Assembly: GCF_017355875.1 (NCBI RefSeq)
Contig: NZ_JAFEWC010000001.1
Span: forward strand, 1,178,001-1,242,000
Origin: Aridibaculum aurantiacum
GTDB lineage: Bacteria; Bacteroidota; Bacteroidia; Chitinophagales; Chitinophagaceae
DNA: 64,000 nucleotides
Direction of reading: 5' to 3'
Shown: in pieces, positions 60,485 to 64,000 of the stretch
How positions within the stretch are numbered: position 1 is the stretch's first letter
How the letters are laid out: each line of letters starts with the position of its first letter
Notes under the pieces: model-generated
The model's database searches: none
Told to the model about the DNA's origin: nothing
Seen by the model: the letters and a program-made list of their open reading frames with translations, nothing else
Position numbers and translations under genes: made by a program

Positions 60485-61510
60485 TCACCTGCTTCTCAAA
60501 ACAATTTCAGTAAAAGTTTTTTTCTTCTTAATAAAGTATTCCCATACCACACTTCCATGGTATACCCCGGTAAGTTGATGGCTTTTAGTTGCCGATGTCT
60601 GCCTGTCTTTTTTATGTAATACAAGCCAACGCATAAATGTGATTTCTGCTTTGCAAACACCTTTACAAAAAGGCATATCACCTTTCATTGCAGCTTGCAA
60701 AGCCGAAACTATATCGAGTAACATGCGCAGTGGCAGTTTCCATATCTTTTCAGCCAACGTCCAATTCTTATACACCATCACCAGGTTGTTGCGGAAGTTC
60801 AGAAAAGCCTTTCGTTCACCCTTTGGTAATGTGCCGCCGCCTACATGGTAAACTACAGATTGTGGGCAGGCCATGATCTTGTAACCCGCCAATTGCATTC
60901 GCCAGCATAGATCAATTTCTTCCTGGTGCGCAAAGAAAAAAGCATCAAAACCTTTTAATGTATTGTACACTTCTGAGCGTACAAAGAAAGCTGCTCCAGA
61001 TGCCCAGAATATGGGAGCGATGGAATCATATTGACCTTTATCTTCTTCGCAATCATCAAACACACGACCGCGGCTAAAAGGATAGCCTAGTGAGTCTATC
61101 CAGCCACCGGCAGCGCCTGCATATTCAAATAAATGTTTGTGGTGATACGATAATATCTTAGGCTGGCAAGCTGCGATGTTCTCATCAGCCTGCATCAATT
61201 CTATCACCGGTTCAATCCATCCTGCAGGGACTTCTACATCACTATTCAATAAAATATAATAGTCTGCATTTACCTGCTTCAGCGCTTCGTTGTATCCACG
61301 GGCAAAACCATAGTTGGTGGGGAGAATGATCCTTTCAACATGCGGATGATTTTGCTGCAGCCATTGTACGGAATTGTCGGTAGAAGCATTGTCTGCTACA
61401 ATAACACGTTTATTAGGATAGGAGGAGTTGACAACCAGTCCTAAAAACTGTTGCAAATAATGAAGACCATTATAATTCAGGATGACAATTGCTACGGTTG
61501 GGTATTGCAC
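60485..61510 (-). CDS. GT2 family glycosyltransferase
   Basis: A 341-residue GT-A enzyme of the rhamnosyl/galactosyl-transferase type. Start VAIVILNYNGLHYLQQFL; the UDP-binding DNASTDNS; the metal-binding LLNSDVEVP (DXD-like); and the acceptor region FWASGAAFFVR with FAHQEEIDLCWR. The C-terminal part has amphipathic helices but no clear membrane span, suggesting peripheral membrane binding. It is probably used in LPS or other glycan assembly. Divergent from a histidine kinase with 49 bases between. Confidence 0.92.
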   Translation of the reverse strand: MQYPTVAIVILNYNGLHYLQQFLGLVVNSSYPNKRVIVADNASTDNSVQWLQQNHPHVERIILPTNYGFARGYNEALKQVNADYYILLNSDVEVPAGWIEPVIELMQADENIAACQPKILSYHHKHLFEYAGAAGGWIDSLGYPFSRGRVFDDCEEDKGQYDSIAPIFWASGAAFFVRSEVYNTLKGFDAFFFAHQEEIDLCWRMQLAGYKIMACPQSVVYHVGGGTLPKGERKAFLNFRNNLVMVYKNWTLAEKIWKLPLRMLLDIVSALQAAMKGDMPFCKGVCKAEITFMRWLVLHKKDRQTSATKSHQLTGVYHGSVVWEYFIKKKKTFTEIVLRSR

Positions 61511-61559
61511 TGGGTGTTGTAAAAGCCAAAATAACAGAAAGCTTTTCTATTTTAGTTAA

Positions 61560-62711
61560 ATGATTCAACACTGGGTGAACTGGCGAACAGCATTGGCTTT
61601 GGTTGCTATTGTTATTGTGACGGGAACAATCTTCTATTCAAATTATTTAGCAAAGAAAATAGCTGAAGAGGAAAGGCAGAAGGTAGAGACCTGGGTGGAG
61701 GCACAACGTAGCATTATGAGTGCAGGTGAGAATGCTAATCTCAACCTTGCCACACGGATAGTAATAGAAAACGATGACATTCCTATCATAGAAACCAACG
61801 AACGAGACAGCATAACTACCTATTTGAATCTTGACTCAAATCACCTGAAGACAAACAAAAACTACCTGAAAGAAAAATTACAGGAGTTTCAACAATTGCA
61901 TCCACCCATAGTACTTGTACTGAATGAAAAGCCTTACCAGGCAAACCGCTACTACTATGGTGAAAGTGACTTGCAAAAAGAAGTTCGATACTATCCTATA
62001 ATCCAGTTGGTGATCGTTGGCTTATTCATCATCATCACATTTATAGCCATACAAAGCAGAAACCAAAACACACAGAACCAGGTGTGGGCAGGATTGGCTA
62101 AAGAGACTGCACATCAACTAGGCACACCGGTTACCAGCCTCGAAGGTTGGCTGGAAGTATTACGTGATGTTCCAGGTAATGAAACCATTGTAGTAGAAAT
62201 AGAAAAGGATGTTAACAGGCTGAAACTTATTTCGGACAGGTTTGGTAAAATCGGTAGTATACCCAAACTGGAAGAACGAAACCTGGTAGAACAGGTGCAA
62301 CAGATGGTGGATTACATAAAGAAACGTGCAAGTGGTAAAGTGCATTTTCATGTAGATACAAAAAATGAAAGCAATGTGCCGGGCATGATCTCGCCGCCAC
62401 TGTTTGATTGGGTTATAGAGAACTTGCTGAAGAATGCATTGGACGCAATGGATGGAAAAGGTGAGATACATGTAACCATTGCAGATGAAGCATCCCAGGT
62501 TTTGATTGATGTAAAGGATACAGGAAAGGGAATAAGTAAAAAGAATATCGATAATGTTTTCAAACCCGGCTTTACCACTAAGAAAAGAGGGTGGGGGCTA
62601 GGGCTTACACTTACCAAGCGAATTGTAGAGCAGTATCACAGGGGGCAGATTTTTGTAAAGCATACAGAGCCGGGTAAAGGCACCACCTTTCGAATTGTGC
62701 TAAAAAAATAA
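61560..62711 (+). CDS. membrane sensor histidine kinase
   Basis: A 383-residue kinase. TM1 at about 9-29, a periplasmic domain (30-145), TM2 at about 146-164, then H185 in KETAHQLGTP. The spacing before and LEGWLEVLRD after the His are typical of a Bacteroidota kinase group. The HATPase has N box VIENLLKNALDAMDG, G1 VKDTGKGISK, F FKPGFTTKKRGWGLGLTLTKRIVEQY. The cognate regulator is not adjacent. The periplasmic part does not resemble a known sensor domain by eye. Confidence 0.93.
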   Translation: MIQHWVNWRTALALVAIVIVTGTIFYSNYLAKKIAEEERQKVETWVEAQRSIMSAGENANLNLATRIVIENDDIPIIETNERDSITTYLNLDSNHLKTNKNYLKEKLQEFQQLHPPIVLVLNEKPYQANRYYYGESDLQKEVRYYPIIQLVIVGLFIIITFIAIQSRNQNTQNQVWAGLAKETAHQLGTPVTSLEGWLEVLRDVPGNETIVVEIEKDVNRLKLISDRFGKIGSIPKLEERNLVEQVQQMVDYIKKRASGKVHFHVDTKNESNVPGMISPPLFDWVIENLLKNALDAMDGKGEIHVTIADEASQVLIDVKDTGKGISKKNIDNVFKPGFTTKKRGWGLGLTLTKRIVEQYHRGQIFVKHTEPGKGTTFRIVLKK

Positions 62712-62831
62712 TACTGGATGGCTTAACATTTCTTCTGCAGTTTCTACACTGTTTGTTCAGTCTAATTAAGATGTTTTAATATAACTGTCTCTGTCCTTTC
62801 TGTTATTTTGCCAACACTAAACCCTGTGTTG

Positions 62832-64000
62832 TTGAAATCCCTGGATCTCCTCCTGTATAATTTGTTGTTGTTCTGCTGCGTGCTGCCATCATGCACACGA
62901 TCTAACAGTGACGCAGCTACAGCCAGCAACTTGGTGGCACTAAAGGATTCTGTTTTGCAGTTTGCAAGGGATGTACATCAAAGTGGTGAGTACAGTTCCG
63001 CCTCTTACAACGATTTTCTATATAACAATGCGAGTTTTCACCTGGCAAAAGCCGCTGTTGATAATGAACAGGCTACTGTGCATGACATGCTTTTTATGAG
63101 CAACATTGCGTGGCAAAGTGGCTGGTACGACCAGGCCTATGAATATGCATTAAAGGCGAAAGAGATGGTAGTGCTTCCGGAAGACAATGCAGCCGTGTTG
63201 CTCGCTGAATGGCAGTGTTATCTTAATTCAATGGATACGGCGCGGTCTGTGGATTTACTGGAAACTATAGATACTGAACTCGACAAATTTTCATCTTACC
63301 CGGTACAGTTGCAATACAAGATCAACCTCGGCTATCATTTTCACAATAGGAAAATGTATAACGATGCTATCAACCATTACCACCAGGCAGCTGCAGGTAA
63401 TGCACGACTTACACGAGATGATAGTACATGGTTGGCAAGCACGTATCACAAATTGGCTAACTCATTTAATGATATACTGAGAGATAAACACACACATATT
63501 TTTCCGCGGCAAATAGCTTACGACAGTGCACGTTTTTACTACAATAAAGCAATTGAGATAAACCAGGAAATACTTCCAAAAGTGCACCCGCGACTTGCAA
63601 TCTCTTACATAAACCTGGGGCTCACGGAGCGTTCCAACATTGAGTTAGATAAAGCAGAAAGCATGTACTTAAAGGCGTTCCAGCACCTGGTAGTGGATAA
63701 GCACCCGGTTCAGCCTGTTTATACTTCTTTAGCAATTACCCAACTTGCGGAGACTTACCTGAAGCGCTACCAGGTAGCAGGCAATGATAGTGACCTGGAA
63801 GAGGCTGGCAAGTTCTTTCAATATAACAACCAGTTTCTGAGACATGAACTGGTAACTTATTCCACAAATGCCGGCCGCGAAAACCTGCTGAAGTATTTCA
63901 ACCAAAGATCGTTTGAAAGAGTGGCTTCGCTGGTGGGTGAAAGTTATAGCGATGGCAGCTACCCTCTGAACCCTGCACTAATCGAGTTGTCGAATGAAAG
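62832..64000 (+). CDS. TPR-containing lipoprotein, N-terminal part (runs off the window)
   Basis: The frame is open from a TTG at 62832 (alternatives GTG 62826 and TTG 62829) to the end of the window; no stop is reached, so about 390 residues are visible. The start reads KSLDLLLYNLLLFCCVLPSC, a signal with a lipobox-like Cys. Tetratricopeptide-type helical repeats follow: AWQSGWYDQAYEYALKAKE, YHFHNRKMYNDAINHYHQAA, YINLGLTERSNIELDKAESMYLKAF. The C-terminal domain lies outside; CHAT-protease or LuxR/kinase domains are frequent partners of this TPR class in Bacteroidota, but that is a guess. No ATG start is available. Confidence 0.75.
   Translation, partial: MKSLDLLLYNLLLFCCVLPSCTRSNSDAATASNLVALKDSVLQFARDVHQSGEYSSASYNDFLYNNASFHLAKAAVDNEQATVHDMLFMSNIAWQSGWYDQAYEYALKAKEMVVLPEDNAAVLLAEWQCYLNSMDTARSVDLLETIDTELDKFSSYPVQLQYKINLGYHFHNRKMYNDAINHYHQAAAGNARLTRDDSTWLASTYHKLANSFNDILRDKHTHIFPRQIAYDSARFYYNKAIEINQEILPKVHPRLAISYINLGLTERSNIELDKAESMYLKAFQHLVVDKHPVQPVYTSLAITQLAETYLKRYQVAGNDSDLEEAGKFFQYNNQFLRHELVTYSTNAGRENLLKYFNQRSFERVASLVGESYSDGSYPLNPALIELSNE

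Overview
The window looks like a chromosomal segment of a Bacteroidota bacterium, most likely from the Chitinophagaceae or a close relative. The evidence is direct: a cell-surface subtilase ending in a type IX secretion (T9SS) sorting domain, an Oar-like TonB-dependent receptor, a Porin_10-type outer-membrane protein, a Bacteroidota-type TamB, a DUF2795 protein, and promoters matching the Bacteroidota -7 element TAnnTTTG (for example at 684-691, 8762, 11368, 20335, 23523, 26672, 40968, 57643 and 60187). Genes rarely show Shine-Dalgarno sequences, as is usual in this phylum. Most of the content is core or housekeeping; no transposase, integrase, phage or CRISPR array is visible.

Layout. 0-3.4 kb: the end of a trehalase, a CvfB-like S1 protein, and a Dam-family methyltransferase overlapped by a putative PD-(D/E)XK nuclease (candidate restriction-modification pair). 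3.5-8.7 kb: stress-type SDR and SRPBCC proteins, an NtrC-like regulator with an Hpt protein, and a divergent membrane glycosyltransferase. 8.8-15 kb: gatC, two orphan LolD/MacB-type ATPases, cobalamin adenosyltransferase, DUF2795, SemiSWEET, fabI and recN. 15.3-20.1 kb: YceI, the large T9SS subtilase and a separate secreted protein consisting mainly of a copy of the subtilase propeptide. 20.3-27.7 kb: DEAD-box helicase, VF530, a DUF1311-like protein, a small beta-barrel, purine nucleoside phosphorylase, Porin_10, an HMA metal-binding protein and a TlpA thioredoxin.

27.7-37.2 kb is the most intriguing part. Two ATP-grasp-like proteins, a class I glutamine amidotransferase, a GCS2-type carboxylate-amine ligase and an esterase together look like a pathway that builds and processes an amide-linked or peptide-like metabolite. 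It is interrupted by an FkbM methyltransferase and by an ECF sigma factor / membrane-anchored barrel / lipoprotein operon. 37.4-48.3 kb: Oar-like TonB receptor, ribBA, TamB and isoaspartyl peptidase. 48.7-52 kb: a tightly coupled operon of an LpxH-like phosphoesterase, a GT28/MGT-like glycosyltransferase and a GH1 glycosidase. 52-64 kb: DinB-like protein, PAS histidine kinase, VOC and tandem SRPBCC proteins, quinone oxidoreductase, a Crp/Fnr regulator with a perfect palindrome in its leader and no ordinary start codon, YiaA, a PfkB sugar kinase, tRNA-Leu(UAA) and tRNA-Gly(GCC), a GT2 enzyme, a histidine kinase and a truncated TPR lipoprotein.

Several gene ends carry short, phased, low-complexity tracts (units such as TTTAAGGT or AAATGTA), a recurring feature with no obvious function. 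All functional calls rest on motif recognition from the sequence alone; no database search was run.
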